A stretch of 64,000 nt of DNA from Enterococcus malodoratus ATCC 43197 (GTDB lineage Bacteria; Bacillota; Bacilli; Lactobacillales; Enterococcaceae). The stretch is taken from NCBI RefSeq assembly GCF_000407185.1, contig NZ_KE136483.1:372001-436000 (forward strand), read 5' to 3'. Position 1 is the stretch's first letter. Every line of letters starts with the position of its first letter. Below, piece after piece: positions 18,075-27,295 of this stretch. A program made the translations under genes and the position numbers. Below the pieces are notes generated by a model that ran no database searches, was not told the origin of the DNA, and saw only the letters and a list, made by a program, of their open reading frames with translations.

Positions 18075-18851
18075 ATGCGTCTTAGCGAATATCGTCAAAC
18101 AGCCAAGGATCGTTTAAGCGGTCAATGGGGAATCAATATCGGGCTGGTCGTGATTGTCGGAATCCTGACAGCGGCGATCGGCAATGTCTCAACCATGACT
18201 GATAACAGCAGTCTTCAGATAGGAATTTCATTTTTATTGGGCATCTTAGTCTTATTTGCCTTTAGTTATGCACTGTATTACGTCAGCTTATATGTGGTAC
18301 GAGGCGGCAGAGCTGAATTAGGACAAATCTTTGTGGTCTTTCAACAAGGCTATTATGTACCGTTGATGGTGATCAATATCGTCGCAACAATCGTACAGTA
18401 TATCTTAGCAGCGATTTTCTTCATCCCGCTATTGCTTCAAGCAGGCAGTGGCCTCTATTTATCCCTTATCACATCCGGCGGGGTAGTCAGTAATGTGGAC
18501 GATATGGGCATGCTGTTCAATGTTGGATTATTTACTATGTACTTTATTTTAATGCTGATCTATTTACTAGTAGTAACGATCGTCAGCATTCTCTTCAAAT
18601 TCGCTGTTTGGGTGAAATTTGATTATCCTGATCTAAGCGTGGGGGACTGTATCAAGCGTGCGTGGTTGTTAATTAAAGATCGTTGGGGCAAATATATCTT
18701 ATTGCAACTATCTTTCATTGGCTGGTATATCCTTGGTTTCATTGCTCTCTTCGTGGGATTGCTTTTCGTAGCGGTTTACGTGAATACCGCAAGTGCGGCC
18801 TTTTATGACCAAGCCTTGAAAGAAAAAATCGAGCAGGGGGAATTGGCATGA
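18075..18851 (+). CDS. DUF975 family integral membrane protein
   Basis: This 258-aa protein starts with the DUF975 hallmark (LSEYRQTAKDRLSGQWGINIGL) and has about six hydrophobic segments. The ATG with AGGGAA upstream is preferred over a GTG nine bases earlier. The family function is unknown. It overlaps the next gene in an ATGA junction, so it is cotranscribed with the metallohydrolase. Confidence 0.85.
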   Translation: MRLSEYRQTAKDRLSGQWGINIGLVVIVGILTAAIGNVSTMTDNSSLQIGISFLLGILVLFAFSYALYYVSLYVVRGGRAELGQIFVVFQQGYYVPLMVINIVATIVQYILAAIFFIPLLLQAGSGLYLSLITSGGVVSNVDDMGMLFNVGLFTMYFILMLIYLLVVTIVSILFKFAVWVKFDYPDLSVGDCIKRAWLLIKDRWGKYILLQLSFIGWYILGFIALFVGLLFVAVYVNTASAAFYDQALKEKIEQGELA

Positions 18852-19585
18852 AATTGACCGTTCTCGGTTGTTTAGGCGCCTATCCTTATGAAGGGCAAGG
18901 AACCACCAGTTATTTACTTCAGTCTGACGGCTTTAATTTATTGTTGGATGCCGGCAGCTCGACCTTGGTGGAATTAGAAAAAGAGCTTGATCCATTGGAT
19001 TTGGATGCCGTAATCCTAACTCATTATCATCACGATCATATTGCGGATCTAGGTGTGCTGCAATATTATTGGCAGCTGTATCCAACGCAAACACCAAAAC
19101 CGATTCTGCCGATTTATGGTCACACGGAAGATACCTTCCACTTTGATGATTTGACCATGGAAGGGGTTACCGAAGGCCATGCTTACTTTGAAGCAGAAGA
19201 ATTGAAAATTGGACCGTTTCTTGTTACGTTTATGAAGACGATTCATCCGGTACCTTGCTATGCCATGCGTTTTGTGGAAGAAAAGACTGGAGCAGTCTTT
19301 GTCTTTACTGGGGATTCTGGCTATTTGGAATCCTTCAATCAGTTTGCCAAAGAGGCCGACCTGTTCTTAGCCGACACCTATTTGTTTGACGGCAACGAAC
19401 ATCACAAAGCCCATTTCACAGCTGGCGAAGCCGGTACATTTGCTAAAAATGCGGCAGTAAAAAAATTAGTCTTGACCCATTTGCCGCAACACGGCGACCT
19501 AGAAGAATTACGTCAGCAGGCCGCTGCCACCAGCGCAGGTATTCCTGTCGAATTGGCACAGCCCCACAAAGTGTTCACTATTTAA
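18848..19585 (+). CDS. metallo-beta-lactamase-fold hydrolase (YhfI-like)
   Basis: This 245-aa cytosolic protein has the metal-binding signature HYHHDH at residues 59-64, an upstream LLLDAGSST strand, a later FTGDSGY aspartate and a C-terminal THLPQHG histidine. This arrangement is that of the RNase Z/YhfI branch of the MBL fold, which includes phosphodiesterase-like enzymes. The substrate is not known. The start codon overlaps the DUF975 stop, so the two are translationally coupled. Confidence 0.87.
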   Translation: MKLTVLGCLGAYPYEGQGTTSYLLQSDGFNLLLDAGSSTLVELEKELDPLDLDAVILTHYHHDHIADLGVLQYYWQLYPTQTPKPILPIYGHTEDTFHFDDLTMEGVTEGHAYFEAEELKIGPFLVTFMKTIHPVPCYAMRFVEEKTGAVFVFTGDSGYLESFNQFAKEADLFLADTYLFDGNEHHKAHFTAGEAGTFAKNAAVKKLVLTHLPQHGDLEELRQQAAATSAGIPVELAQPHKVFTI

Positions 19586-19692
19586 ATGCGAGTTCTCCTT
19601 CCTGTATCAGCAGGTTAGCAGAGTCGTATGTGAAAGACGATCTACTGAAATTTTTGTGTTAGAAAAATTCGAACCGAATAGGAGTTGGAACC

Positions 19693-20700
19693 ATGCTATA
19701 CGTACCAAATGACAAAGAACGTGACCCACGAGTAAATTTAGCCATTGAGACTTATTTATTGCAGAACATGCCTTTAGATGAGCCGATCTTACTTTTTTAC
19801 ATTAACGAACCATCAATCATTATCGGTCGCAACCAAAATACGATCGAAGAAATCAATAAAGAGTACGTAGACGAAAAGGGGATTCACGTTGTTCGCCGTC
19901 TAAGTGGCGGAGGCGCTGTTTATCACGACTTTGGCAATTTGAACTTTAGCTTTATCATGCCGGATGATGGCAACTCCTTTAGAGATTTTAAAAAATTGAC
20001 GGAACCAATCGTTGAAGCACTTCATAAACTAGGGATTGAAGGTGCGCAATTAAAAGGCCGAAATGATCTAGTAATTGATGATAAAAAATTCTCCGGCAAT
20101 GCGATGTATTCAACGAATGGCCGGATGTTTGCTCATGGTACTTTGATGTTCGACAGCGATATTGATGAAGTCGTTAACGCTTTGAAGGTTAAAAAAGACA
20201 AGATCGAATCGAAAGGAATCAAATCGATCCGTTCTCGTGTGACCAATATTAAAGACTACTTGCCAGCTGACAAGCAAAATATGACTACCGAAGAATTCCG
20301 TCAAGCGATTCTCTTGCAGATTTTTGGTGTCGACAGCGTGGATCAAATCAAGACTCATGAATTGAATGAGCAAGATTGGAAAGTAATCAATCAAATCTCT
20401 GAAGAATACTATAAAAATTGGGATTGGAACTATGGCCGTTCACCAGAATTCAACTTGGAACGCCAAAAACGTTTCCCAATCGGTTCGATCGAAGTTCGCT
20501 TAGATGTTGCTAATGGTGAGATCGAAAAAGCCAAAGTCTTCGGCGACTTCTTTGGACTAGGTGAGATCAAGGATGTTGAAAATCAATTGATCGGTACTCG
20601 TTACGAGAAGAAAGCCTTAGAAGAAAGTGTCGATCAAATCGATCTGACCCATTACTTCGGAAACATCACCAAAGAAGATTTCTTGTCACTAATTTATTAA
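19693..20700 (+). CDS. lplA: lipoate-protein ligase A
   Basis: This enzyme activates free lipoate with ATP and attaches it to E2 and GcvH lipoyl domains. It has 335 aa, the size of bacterial two-domain LplA. Motifs are RRLSGGGAVYHD (about residues 72-83), a GRNDLVIDDKKFSGNA block containing the active-site lysine, and the C-terminal accessory domain. AGGAG precedes the ATG. It is a single-gene unit ended by a terminator. Confidence 0.93.
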   Translation: MLYVPNDKERDPRVNLAIETYLLQNMPLDEPILLFYINEPSIIIGRNQNTIEEINKEYVDEKGIHVVRRLSGGGAVYHDFGNLNFSFIMPDDGNSFRDFKKLTEPIVEALHKLGIEGAQLKGRNDLVIDDKKFSGNAMYSTNGRMFAHGTLMFDSDIDEVVNALKVKKDKIESKGIKSIRSRVTNIKDYLPADKQNMTTEEFRQAILLQIFGVDSVDQIKTHELNEQDWKVINQISEEYYKNWDWNYGRSPEFNLERQKRFPIGSIEVRLDVANGEIEKAKVFGDFFGLGEIKDVENQLIGTRYEKKALEESVDQIDLTHYFGNITKEDFLSLIY

Positions 20701-20708
20701 TAGTCAAT

Positions 20709-20738
20709 GACCTTTCGATTTTCGAGGGGTCTTTTTTT
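20709..20738 (+). terminator. terminator after lplA
   Basis: GACCTTTCGA pairs with TCGAGGGGTC (G-T pairs allowed) around a short loop, followed by seven T. Confidence 0.8.
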
Positions 20739-20874
20739 ATAGTTAAATCTTGCAGCGGTCTAATTCAATCGTAAGTTTAAAAAGTGAGTATATGAATATC
20801 AGACAGCCGACTGAAAATTTCCGCTTCTTTTGTTAAGATAGGGATTAAGAAATAATCCGGCAAAGGAGCCACAC

Positions 20875-21582
20875 ATGAAAAAGCGTGAATTCATCGTTCA
20901 AGACTTATTAAGCAAAATTTATCAGGAAGAATTCAAAGACGGGAAATTGCCGAATCAGCGAAAGTTGGCACAAATCTATGGTGTCTCACGTTTTACGATC
21001 CAGCAGGCGGTAAAAAATTTGGAAGAGATTGGGATCGTTCGGGTCGTTCAAGGATCAGGAATTTTTGTCCACGAAAAATGGGTGAAGAATCCGTTGATTT
21101 TCAATTCTTTGACCCGCACACCCTATGATCGTATTGATTCGAAAATGGTTGAATTAAAAAAATCCCCTGCGACCTTAGATGAGCAAAAGATCTTTCAAAT
21201 TAATGAGGGAGATGAAGTATGGACTTTTGAGCGGATTCGGATCGTCAATTACAAGATCGAACAGCTGGAAATCTCAAAAATGCCAGTAGCGATGTTCCCG
21301 GACCTGTCACAAGAAGTGGTGGAGCATTCGATCCAGAATTATGTGGAGCAAAAAGGATTTCGTATCTCCCATTACATCACCAGCTACGATCCAATCACGA
21401 CTTCAAAAGAACAGTCAAAACTGCTTTTGTGTAAACGAGGCACCCCCGCGATGCAGATTACCAACCGTGCCATCTTAGAAGATGGGCAGGTTTTTGAATA
21501 CAGCAGTATCGTGGCGATTGATTATTCAGTAACCTACATCCGTCCTTTTGATCGCGAGATTCATCGGTCAAGGATTGACTAA
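20875..21582 (+). CDS. GntR/HutC-family regulator with UTRA domain
   Basis: This 235-aa repressor-like protein has an N-terminal winged helix (about 8-75; LPNQRKLAQIYGVSRFTIQQAVKNLE, then VQGSGIFV) and a UTRA effector domain (about 90-232). Such regulators bind sugar phosphates or related metabolites. It lies about 0.7 kb before the convergent dehydratase gene and 2.2 kb before the PTS operon, and could regulate that sugar-acid locus. That link rests on proximity only. Confidence 0.9.
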   Translation: MKKREFIVQDLLSKIYQEEFKDGKLPNQRKLAQIYGVSRFTIQQAVKNLEEIGIVRVVQGSGIFVHEKWVKNPLIFNSLTRTPYDRIDSKMVELKKSPATLDEQKIFQINEGDEVWTFERIRIVNYKIEQLEISKMPVAMFPDLSQEVVEHSIQNYVEQKGFRISHYITSYDPITTSKEQSKLLLCKRGTPAMQITNRAILEDGQVFEYSSIVAIDYSVTYIRPFDREIHRSRID

Positions 21583-21689
21583 AAGCTTGATTTAACAGCG
21601 ATGCAACCTAAAGTTGCCAATATTCTACCATTGCTTTCTTGTAAAAAAAGACCTCTTGAAAGAGGATGGAAATAAGGGGGAGAGGCAAT

Positions 21690-22223
21690 ATGTTTAGTGA
21701 AAGACTAAAAGAATTGAGAAAAGCCAAAGGTGTTTCTCAAGAAGAATTATCTGAAGTATTAGATGTATCCAGACAATCAATTTCGAAATATGAAAATGGA
21801 ATGGCTCAGCCAGACTTCAATAAGCTGGCGATCATCGCCAATTTTTTTGATGTGTCTTTTGATTATTTATTAGGAGAGGACCAAAATGCGGCGGCCGATA
21901 AGATTGTTTTAAAGGAAAAAGGCAATCGGATTTCTATCATCAGCACGATTGATGGAAAGATGTCTTCTTATTATAAATTTCAGCTGGCCAAGGTCTTTGG
22001 AAAAAAGGATTATCATCCGGCGACTCAATTATTGGGTGTTGATTCGCATTCTTTTTGGGGCGATAATCTAAATTCTTTAGGCTGGTATGCCACGAACGAA
22101 GATGCGCAAAAAGAAATTGAAGCTATTTATTCGGCAATTGCCAAAGGGGAGACTAGTTACAAATTGAAGTATGATGTTCCCGTGAAAAAGCGTGGGATAT
22201 TTGATTATGAGATGGATCGTTAA
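21690..22223 (+). CDS. Xre-family (Cro/CI) regulator
   Basis: This 177-aa protein has an N-terminal helix-turn-helix (about 1-60; SQEELSEVLDVSRQSISKYE) and a short C-terminal domain of about 100 residues that I do not recognise. GGGGAGAGG before the ATG sets the start; a longer in-frame reading lacks a ribosome binding site. It is probably a small sensor-repressor; the target is unknown. Confidence 0.85.
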   Translation: MFSERLKELRKAKGVSQEELSEVLDVSRQSISKYENGMAQPDFNKLAIIANFFDVSFDYLLGEDQNAAADKIVLKEKGNRISIISTIDGKMSSYYKFQLAKVFGKKDYHPATQLLGVDSHSFWGDNLNSLGWYATNEDAQKEIEAIYSAIAKGETSYKLKYDVPVKKRGIFDYEMDR

Positions 22224-22251
22224 CAAGCAAATATCGATTGATTCGAAAAAA

Positions 22252-22286
22252 GGTAAAGTCCTAGCAACAGACTTTACCTTTTTTAT
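22252..22286. terminator. bidirectional terminator between convergent genes
   Basis: GGTAAAGTC and GACTTTACC form a nine-pair stem with a nine-base loop, with an A run before and a T run after. It can end both the Xre gene and the minus-strand dehydratase gene. Confidence 0.88.
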
Positions 22287-22290
22287 TGTT

Positions 22291-23490
22291 TTATGGTGTC
22301 ACGATCGTTCCATCGGGAGTCCGACTTTGCGTCCATTCATGTGGACGATAGACGACCGGATATTCAGCGGTTAACTCTTCGTTGAAGGTTACTCCGATTC
22401 CGCTTTGTTCAATTGGATAAAAGAAGCCTTTTTCTGGTGTGGGAATATTGCCAAAGAGCTTCTGAGTATTTTCTGGTACATCGATATTTTCTTGGATGGC
22501 GGCATTGTGCAGGTGGATATTCAAATGCGTATTGACCGCTAAACCAACGGGTGTAATATCGGATGGCGTATGCCAAGCAATCCGAATCCCCATCGCTTCG
22601 CAGAAATGGGCCAGTTTCAAAGCCGGTGTGATTCCGCCGATTTGTGAGACATGTGCCCGCATATAATCGATTTGGCGATTACGGACCAATTCTTTCCATT
22701 CCATCGGATTGTTGAACAACTCGCCAGTAGCGATCGGTGTTGTAGATTGGCTGCGTAGTTGAGCCAGCCATTCATTTTGGTTCGGCGGCAGGATATCCTC
22801 TAAGAAGAAAAGATTGTATTTTTCCGCCGCTTTCGCAAAGTTGATCGCTTGATTAGGATGCAGACGCTCATGGACATCATGGAGCATTTGGAATTGGCTG
22901 CCATATTTATCTTGGACGCTTGCGAACATTTTCAAGGTAGTTTGCATGTATTCCTCTTGATCGAAGTAAGAACCATCAATTGGATTTTCGGGTGTGGTTA
23001 AATTGCTCGGATTTCCGCCATAAAAACCAAGCTGGCAGCGAATATAGCGGTAGCCTTCAACTAAAAATTTATCGATTTCGCCATATAGATCGTCTAAGTT
23101 ATCCGCTACGGCATGAGTATAAGCGGGAATCGCTGTACGGGCTTTTCCGCCTAGTAATTGATAGAGCGGCATATCCGCCAGCTTCCCTTTGATATCCCAT
23201 AATGCCATATCGACACCAGAGATGGCATTATTGGTGATCGGACCATTGCGCCAATAAGAATTGACCGTCATCACTTGCCAAATATCTTCGATCTGATTGG
23301 CGTCTCTGCCGATCAATAATGGTTTCAAGTATTCATCCACGACCGTTTGAACTGCCAATGGACGAAATTGGAAGGTGCCGCAGCCGACGCCGGAGACTCC
23401 TTTATCTGTTTCGACCTTTACTACTAATAAATTGTGGCGGTCGGGTTTGATTGCATAGCTTTTAATATCCGTAATGATTGTTGGTGTCAT
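22291..23490 (-). CDS. ManD/RspA-type sugar-acid dehydratase (enolase superfamily)
   Basis: This is a mandelate racemase/enolase-superfamily protein of 399 aa. ManD-type enzymes dehydrate D-mannonate or D-gluconate to 2-keto-3-deoxygluconate. Family features are the N-terminal capping domain (to about 115), [22 protein letters not shown], the metal-binding acidic strands FLEDILPP and ATGELFNN, and the histidine region [14 protein letters not shown] eight bases before the ATG fixes the start; a GTG nine bases upstream overlaps that site. It faces away from a PTS, KDPG aldolase and KDG kinase cluster, so its product fits the next pathway step. Which epimer it uses is not decided by sequence. 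Confidence 0.88.
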   Translation of the reverse strand: MTPTIITDIKSYAIKPDRHNLLVVKVETDKGVSGVGCGTFQFRPLAVQTVVDEYLKPLLIGRDANQIEDIWQVMTVNSYWRNGPITNNAISGVDMALWDIKGKLADMPLYQLLGGKARTAIPAYTHAVADNLDDLYGEIDKFLVEGYRYIRCQLGFYGGNPSNLTTPENPIDGSYFDQEEYMQTTLKMFASVQDKYGSQFQMLHDVHERLHPNQAINFAKAAEKYNLFFLEDILPPNQNEWLAQLRSQSTTPIATGELFNNPMEWKELVRNRQIDYMRAHVSQIGGITPALKLAHFCEAMGIRIAWHTPSDITPVGLAVNTHLNIHLHNAAIQENIDVPENTQKLFGNIPTPEKGFFYPIEQSGIGVTFNEELTAEYPVVYRPHEWTQSRTPDGTIVTP

Positions 23491-23679
23491 TTTTTTCACT
23501 CCAATATACGTAAATATGAATCATTTGCAAACTCATTGAAACATGTAGATGATAGGGCTGTCAATTTGGTCTGAAAAAAAGGAGTTAAACCACGTAAAAA
23601 CAGTCCAATTTTATAAAAATATTTTAATAAACATTGATATAAAGCGTATTTTTTTGATTTTAAGATAAAAAGGACTGGT

Positions 23680-23708
23680 TTTACAAGAGTTGTCGACCGT
23701 GCTACTAT
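23680..23708 (+). promoter_or_regulatory. promoter of the PTS-eda-kdgK operon
   Basis: TTTACA and TACTAT are separated by exactly 17 bases, close to the sigma-A consensus, about 55 bases upstream of the PTS start codon. Confidence 0.7.
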
Positions 23709-23713
23709 GTTGG

Positions 23714-23727
23714 TGAAAACGGAAACA
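23714..23727 (+). promoter_or_regulatory. cre site (CcpA operator)
   Basis: TGAAAACGGAAACA matches the catabolite-responsive element consensus TGNAANCGNWNNCW at every defined position. It begins six bases after the -10 box, at the expected transcription start, where CcpA would block initiation or early elongation when glucose is present. Confidence 0.75.
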
Positions 23728-23764
23728 CGATTCGTCGGGTTTCGAAGAATAAGGAGGAAAAAAA

Positions 23765-25594
23765 GTGAAGCACGAGGATGTAGCGAAACAAATCATAAAA
23801 AATGTTGGCGGTGCGGATAATATCAATAATGCTTGGCACTGTATGACCAGGTTGCGTTTCAATCTAAAAGATGAAAAACAGGTCGATTATGCCGCGCTGG
23901 AAAAAATAGCGAAAGTGGTTGGAACGAAGTATCAAAGTGATCAGCTGCAAGTGGTCATCGGAACAGATGTAGCGGATTACTTCGCGCCAATTGCTAAGGA
24001 GCTAGGTCTTGATGAGAACAGTCAGCAAGACGATGGAGAGAAAAAAGGAGCAGTATCCCTATTTATGGATACCGTTTCCGGGGTGTTCGGTCCAATCGTG
24101 CCAGCGATTGCCGGTGCCGGAATGATCAAAGGATTGATGGCGGGATTGGTCGCGCTAAACGTAATCTCCAACCAGACGGACACTTATTTGATTATTGATA
24201 TGATCGCTAGCGGCGTATTTACTTTCTTGCCATTCTTTGTTGCTGCTTCGGCTGCTAGGATCTTTAAGACAAATCAATACTTGGCAGTTGCTATCGCCGC
24301 GACATTACAGTTCCCTACCATGACGAATGCAGTCGCTGAAGGGTCACTCTCAGCATTCAAACTGTTCGGTGTGATTCCTGTACCTGTCTTTAACTATGCC
24401 GGTACGGTCATCCCAATCATCTTTGCGGTATTGGCTCTGAGTTACATTTACCGTTGGGTCGACAAAGTTCTGCCGCAGGTTTTACGAACCGTATTCACAC
24501 CAACTATTTCATTGTTTGTCGCAGGCTTAGTTACGTTGACGATCATTGGACCGATCAGTATTCATTTAGGCAACTTATTAGCGGCCGGTGTGGCCTGGTT
24601 GTTCTCGATTTCACCAGTATTGGCTGGAATCGTGGTAGGAGCGATTCGTCCGATTGCGATTTTCACCGGATTGCACCATGCGATGACACCGATTGCGTTA
24701 CAGAACTTTGCCAACCAAGGTTATGACATGTTAATGCCGATGATGTTTATGGCAAACATGGCAATTACAGGTGCCACAGCAGCGATTTATACGAAAGTAA
24801 AATCAAAAGAAGAAAAATCACTTGTTTTGTCTTCTGCTGTTTCTGGTCTGTTAGGCATTACGGAACCTGCATTATTCGGGATTCTATCAAAATACAAGAA
24901 GGCTTTTATTGCGGCAACAGTCGGCAGTTCGGTAGCCTCAGCATTTATTAGTTTCTTCGGTGTTCGGATTTACGGCTATATCTTATCAAGTATTTTCAGC
25001 TTGCCAGCATATATCGGTCAATACTTTATCTTCGCTGTGCTAGGCATTCTGATCGCTTTGATCTCTTCATTTGTGATCACGTATATGCTGGTTCCGACAG
25101 AACAGGCGGAAGATGACGAGTTTACCAATGAAGTAGATTTACATTCAGTTGCTGAAGGCAGTTATGTACCGCTGGAAGATGTTCCTGATGAAGTTTTTTC
25201 AACAAAAATGATGGGTGACGGCTATGCTATCAACTCAGTCGACGGCGCGGTGTTCGCTCCAGTTAGCGGTACAGTAACCACTGTCTTTCCTTCAAAACAT
25301 GCGATTGGCATCAGAACCGGCAATGGTGTTGAAGTTCTCGTTCACATGGGGATCGATACGGTCACATTGGATGGCAAAGGCTTCGATGTTCCGATTAAGG
25401 TTGGCGATAAAGTGACAGCCGATACAAAAATCGCACAAATGGATTTAGATTATATCCATAGTCAAGGCAAGGAAACGATGATCATCGTAGTCATCACCAA
25501 CATGGATCGAGTATTGAAGTTCTCAGGTGAAAGAAATCTAGAAGGACAACATCAAGCAGGTGCTCTATTAGAACGCGCTTTGTTGAATGGATAG
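23765..25594 (+). CDS. PTS EIIBCA permease, glucose/beta-glucoside family
   Basis: This 609-aa phosphotransferase permease has all three domains in one chain. EIIB is N-terminal with the phospho-cysteine at residue 26 (NNAWHCMTRLRF). A membrane EIIC follows (about 100-450; GITEPALFGI motif), then C-terminal EIIA (about 470-600) with the phospho-histidine at 527 (HMGIDTVTL). A GTG start follows AAGGAGG. It is first in an operon with eda and kdgK. The family usually carries beta-glucosides, sucrose or trehalose; the context suggests a sugar-acid or a sugar feeding into keto-deoxygluconate. No glycosidase is nearby, so the substrate is uncertain. Confidence 0.92.
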   Translation: MKHEDVAKQIIKNVGGADNINNAWHCMTRLRFNLKDEKQVDYAALEKIAKVVGTKYQSDQLQVVIGTDVADYFAPIAKELGLDENSQQDDGEKKGAVSLFMDTVSGVFGPIVPAIAGAGMIKGLMAGLVALNVISNQTDTYLIIDMIASGVFTFLPFFVAASAARIFKTNQYLAVAIAATLQFPTMTNAVAEGSLSAFKLFGVIPVPVFNYAGTVIPIIFAVLALSYIYRWVDKVLPQVLRTVFTPTISLFVAGLVTLTIIGPISIHLGNLLAAGVAWLFSISPVLAGIVVGAIRPIAIFTGLHHAMTPIALQNFANQGYDMLMPMMFMANMAITGATAAIYTKVKSKEEKSLVLSSAVSGLLGITEPALFGILSKYKKAFIAATVGSSVASAFISFFGVRIYGYILSSIFSLPAYIGQYFIFAVLGILIALISSFVITYMLVPTEQAEDDEFTNEVDLHSVAEGSYVPLEDVPDEVFSTKMMGDGYAINSVDGAVFAPVSGTVTTVFPSKHAIGIRTGNGVEVLVHMGIDTVTLDGKGFDVPIKVGDKVTADTKIAQMDLDYIHSQGKETMIIVVITNMDRVLKFSGERNLEGQHQAGALLERALLNG

Positions 25595-25608
25595 GGGATA
25601 GTGATTAA

Positions 25609-26262
25609 ATGAAACGAATGGAAATCTTATCACGACTAGAAAAGGCGGGCGTGATCGCGGTAGTTCGCGGAAAGAACCAAGCAGAGGCAGTCAAAGCCAG
25701 CCAAGCGATCATTGCAGGCGGAGTAAAAGGGATCGAAGTCACTTTCACGGTTCCTAACGCACAATCCGCGATCCAAGAATTAGTGGAAAGCTATCAAGGT
25801 CAAGACGTAGTTATTGGGGCAGGTACAGTATTAGATGCGGTAACCGCTCGTTTGGCGATCATGGCTGGAGCAGAATTTGTAGTCAGCCCAAGTTTTGATC
25901 AGGAAACGGCTGAGTTATGTAATTTATATCAAATTCCATACCTGCCGGGCTGTATGACCATTACTGAAATGCAGCAGGCTCTGAAAAATGGGGTAGATAT
26001 CATCAAGCTGTTTCCGGGAAGTGTCAGCGGACCAAGCATGGTCTCAGCTGTTAAAGCACCAATGCCTCATATCAACCTGATGCCGACTGGCGGAGTGAAC
26101 CTTGAGAATATGGAAACGTGGTTTAAGGCAGGTGTCGTTGCAGTTGGTGTCGGAGGTAATCTATTAGCCCCAGCAGCAGAGGGGAATTTCGCGAAAGTAA
26201 CAGAAATCGCGCAGCAATATGCGGCTAAACTGACTGAGATTCGAGGAGCAGTCAATGGCTAA
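25609..26262 (+). CDS. eda: 2-keto-3-deoxy-6-phosphogluconate aldolase
   Basis: This 217-aa KDPG/KHG aldolase cleaves KDPG to pyruvate and glyceraldehyde-3-phosphate. It has the class I aldolase features VIAVVRG at the start, GIEVTFTVP, GAGTVLD and the Schiff-base lysine in DIIKLFPGS, then the phosphate-binding LMPTGGVN. It lies 14 bases after the PTS gene and overlaps kdgK by eight bases. Confidence 0.93.
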   Translation: MKRMEILSRLEKAGVIAVVRGKNQAEAVKASQAIIAGGVKGIEVTFTVPNAQSAIQELVESYQGQDVVIGAGTVLDAVTARLAIMAGAEFVVSPSFDQETAELCNLYQIPYLPGCMTITEMQQALKNGVDIIKLFPGSVSGPSMVSAVKAPMPHINLMPTGGVNLENMETWFKAGVVAVGVGGNLLAPAAEGNFAKVTEIAQQYAAKLTEIRGAVNG

Positions 26263-27250
26263 GGTAGTTTGCTTGGGAGAAATCATGCTGCGGCTGTCTG
26301 CCGAAGCGGGCACCCGCCTGAATCAAACGCAACAGCTGGAAGTTTTCTATGGAGGCGGCGAAGCGAATGTCGCTGTCTCTTTAGCTAATTATGGTCATGC
26401 CGTCCAGTTTGTCAGCAAGGTTTCAGACAATGGTTTTGGTCAAGCGGCAGAGCGTCATTTAAGAAGCTACGGGGTAGCAACTGACCATTTACTAAAAGCA
26501 GTCGGCAGACTAGGAGCTTATTATGTGGAGCAAGGAACTGGTCAACGGGCGACGTCCGTCATTTATGATCGACAAGCTTCAGTATTTGCTTTGATGGATG
26601 AGTTGGAATGGCCGCTTGCGGAATTATTTGCCGGGGCAGATATTTTCCATATTTCCGGCATCACTCCCGCACTCTCAGAACAGTGGCAAAACTTGACATT
26701 GGAACTGATTAAAGCGGCAAAAAAGGCCGGCTGTAAAGTTAGCTTCGACTGCAACTATCGGCAAAACCTCTGGAGTCAAAAAGCCGCCGGAGCTTTTTTA
26801 AACAAGATTCTGCCTTTGGTGGATTATTGTTCAGCTGGGAAAATGGATGCGATCTACTTATTGGGAGTTCCAGAAGTCGAGGCGGATGCCACCTATTATT
26901 ACCAAAAATTGCAGGAGTTGTTCCCAACGATCCAAGCCTTTTATTCAACGAACCGAATCGTCCATTCGACCTGTATCAACGAATTGCAAGGGACGCTCTG
27001 GATCAATGGAAAGTGTTATACATCGAAAAATCATGTGATTGATCCGATCATTGATCGAATCGGCGGCGGGGATGCGTTTACCGGCGGGATATTACATGGC
27101 TTGCTCAAAGAAAAGACTCCTAATGAGATCATTGAATTTGCGACGGCTGCAGCTGTTTTAAAGCATTCCGTAAAAGGCGACTGCAATCAGTTCAGTGAAA
27201 AGGAAGTCTTGAAGTTCATCAAAAGCGACAACGCGAAAATCGAACGCTAA
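26255..27250 (+). CDS. kdgK: 2-keto-3-deoxygluconate kinase (PfkB family)
   Basis: This 331-aa sugar kinase phosphorylates KDG to KDPG, the substrate of the preceding aldolase. The N-terminal substrate region reads VFYGGGEANVAVSLANYG. The ATP and anion-hole signature DRIGGGDAFTGGILHG lies near residue 270. The start codon lies inside the eda coding sequence, and a strong terminator follows the stop. With the ManD dehydratase it completes sugar acid to KDG to KDPG to triose plus pyruvate. Confidence 0.91.
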   Translation: MAKVVCLGEIMLRLSAEAGTRLNQTQQLEVFYGGGEANVAVSLANYGHAVQFVSKVSDNGFGQAAERHLRSYGVATDHLLKAVGRLGAYYVEQGTGQRATSVIYDRQASVFALMDELEWPLAELFAGADIFHISGITPALSEQWQNLTLELIKAAKKAGCKVSFDCNYRQNLWSQKAAGAFLNKILPLVDYCSAGKMDAIYLLGVPEVEADATYYYQKLQELFPTIQAFYSTNRIVHSTCINELQGTLWINGKCYTSKNHVIDPIIDRIGGGDAFTGGILHGLLKEKTPNEIIEFATAAAVLKHSVKGDCNQFSEKEVLKFIKSDNAKIER

Positions 27251-27295
27251 AAAACCGGGAACAGTCCTACAAAGGATTGTTCCCGGTTTTTATTT
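27251..27295 (+). terminator. terminator after kdgK
   Basis: AAACCGGGAACA followed by TCCT pairs with AGGA and TGTTCCCGGTTT, a long stable stem followed by TTTATTTT. It also lies at the 3' end of the convergent 7TM gene. Confidence 0.9.

Noticed and set aside
23500-23764. LicT/BglG antiterminator target (RAT) before the PTS gene
   Set aside because: No RAT-like stem with a following terminator is visible and no antiterminator gene is nearby; promoter plus cre explain the region better.
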